In this document: piece after piece, positions 63,104 to 64,000 of the stretch
Position numbering within the stretch: position 1 is the first letter of the stretch
Layout: every line of letters begins with the position of its first letter
Source: Pseudomonadota bacterium
GTDB lineage: Bacteria; Pseudomonadota; Alphaproteobacteria; Dongiales; Dongiaceae
Reading direction: 5' to 3'
Length of the DNA stretch: 64,000 bases
Assembly: GCA_021792365.1 (NCBI GenBank)
Contig: JAJYUT010000004.1
Location: 62,001-126,000, forward strand
Position numbers and translations under genes: made by a program
Notes under the pieces: generated by a model
The model's input: the letters and a program-made list of their open reading frames with translations, nothing else
The model's database searches: none
Told to the model about the DNA's origin: nothing

Positions 63104-64000
63104 TTATCCATTAACGACTTCCGCAGTCGAGGTGGCGGCAGCCTGGACGCCTTCGGCGCCGCCATTGGCCGTCCCGCCGCCACCGCCGCGGCGGCGGTTC
63201 TCGCGCCCGCGCCGGCCGCCGGCACCCGCGCCTTCGCCTTCCGCCGACGGCTCGCGGAACTTGCGGATCCAGGCCGCGCAATGGGCGTCGTGGCCCATCA
63301 GCACGTCGCCGCCCATCACGCCCACCATCTCCTCGGTATGGAGCGGGTTGGTGATGGCGCTGGTCATGCCCGCGCCGATCGCCATGGCGAGGAAGCTGGA
63401 ATTGAGCCCGTGCCGGTTGGGCAGGCCGAAGCTGATATTGGACGCGCCGCAGGTGGTGTTGACCTTCAGCTCGGTACGCAGGCGGCGGATCAGGTGAAAG
63501 ACGGAGCGGCCGGCCTGGCCCAGCGCGCCGATCGGCATGACCAGCGGGTCGACCACGATGTCCGAATGCGGGATGCCGTAATCCGCGGCGCGCTGCACGA
63601 TCTTCTTGGCGACCTCGAAGCGCACGTCCGGGTCCTCGGAGATGCCTGTCTCGTCATTGGAGATCGCGACCACGGCGGCGCCGTATTTCTTTACCAGCGG
63701 CAGCACGACCTCGAGGCGCTCTTCCTCGCCGGTCACGGAGTTCAGCAGGGCCTTGCCCTTATAGACCTGAAGGCCGGCCTCGAGCGCGGCGACGATCGAG
63801 GAATCGATCGACAGCGGCACGTCGGTCAGCGACTGCACCAACTGGATGGTCTCGGCCAGGATGCGCGGCTCATCGGCCATCGGGATGCCGGCATTGACGT
63901 CCAGCATGTGCGCACCGGCCGCAACCTGCGCCAGCGCGTCGGATTTCACGCGGCTATAGTCGCCGGCCGCCATCTCCGCCGCCAGCAGCTTGCGCCCGGT
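63104..64000 (-). CDS. Pterin-binding methyltransferase (methyl-THF:corrinoid type), 5' end outside the window
   Basis: 298 codons visible; the start lies beyond 64000 (the frame runs 'TGRKLLAAEM' into the edge). TIM barrel of the pterin-binding family: 'HMLDVNAGIPMADEPRILAE', 'VPLSIDSSIVAALEAGL', 'KALLNSVTGEEERLE', 'AVVAISNDETGISEDPDVRF', 'VNTTCGASNISFGLPNRHGL'. It should move a methyl group between tetrahydrofolate and a corrinoid protein, in methylated-amine or similar C1 use. A low-complexity Gly/Arg tail (after about 'EPSAEGEGAGAGGRRGREN') follows the barrel, as in the partner gene. Confidence 0.87.
   Translation of the reverse strand, partial: TGRKLLAAEMAAGDYSRVKSDALAQVAAGAHMLDVNAGIPMADEPRILAETIQLVQSLTDVPLSIDSSIVAALEAGLQVYKGKALLNSVTGEEERLEVVLPLVKKYGAAVVAISNDETGISEDPDVRFEVAKKIVQRAADYGIPHSDIVVDPLVMPIGALGQAGRSVFHLIRRLRTELKVNTTCGASNISFGLPNRHGLNSSFLAMAIGAGMTSAITNPLHTEEMVGVMGGDVLMGHDAHCAAWIRKFREPSAEGEGAGAGGRRGRENRRRGGGGGTANGGAEGVQAAATSTAEVVNG

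Overview
The window is GC-rich DNA of an alphaproteobacterium, most likely a soil- or plant-associated member of the Hyphomicrobiales or Rhodospirillales. I infer this from the gene families present (hemP-hmuTUV, an Frc/Rbs-type sugar ABC cassette, a plant-signal-type LuxR solo, and a corrinoid methyltransferase with its ASKHA reactivator). No rRNA, tRNA or CRISPR array is visible.

1-13.4 kb is accessory DNA. It opens with an IS110-family transposase lying between two diverged ~140 bp repeats. Remnants of an integrative conjugative element follow: the N-terminus of ardC fused to the C-terminus of trbI, then intact DUF2274 and DUF736 genes. After an unrecognised 391-aa gene of lower GC comes the most interesting locus, a minus-strand operon (11455 to 4908). 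It encodes a multi-pass membrane protein, a membrane-anchored vWA-like protein, a MotA/TolQ-like channel protein with a long coiled coil, a MotB/ExbD-like partner, a 53-aa protein, and a DUF4236 protein with a peptidoglycan-binding end. The first five genes are linked by 4-base ATGA overlaps. Divergent from it are a WYL-domain regulator of the BrxR/CapW type and a secreted SNase-type nuclease. The layout looks like a proton-motive-force-driven anti-phage (conflict) system under a defence-type repressor.

13.5-28 kb holds two small hydrophilic protein genes, a CPA2 cation/proton antiporter with a cyclic-nucleotide-type domain, and three tandem autotransporter adhesin genes. Two of these share an identical 2.5-kb block.

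28-42.7 kb is a sugar / sugar-acid catabolic region: an enolase-superfamily dehydratase, an aldehyde dehydrogenase, a GMC oxidoreductase, an Rbs/Frc-type ABC transporter, an IolE-like enzyme, a LacI-type regulator and a KDG-type kinase. A shared operator-like palindrome links the LacI gene to the transporter operon. Embedded here is a LuxR solo - lux-box - proline iminopeptidase - peptide-binding protein cassette like the plant-responsive XccR/OryR/PipR loci.

42.7-57.2 kb is an iron island: exbB-exbD-tonB, hemP, a haem receptor, hmuTUV and a haem-degrading monooxygenase, then an imelysin / multicopper oxidase / di-haem oxidoreductase / imelysin / DUF1513 operon. Fur-box-like sites lie in front of the transcription units. 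57.2-64 kb holds housekeeping genes (GrpB-like protein, EamA exporter, PfkB kinase, GreB, GNAT) and the ASKHA corrinoid reactivator with the 3' part of a pterin-binding methyltransferase, which runs off the window.
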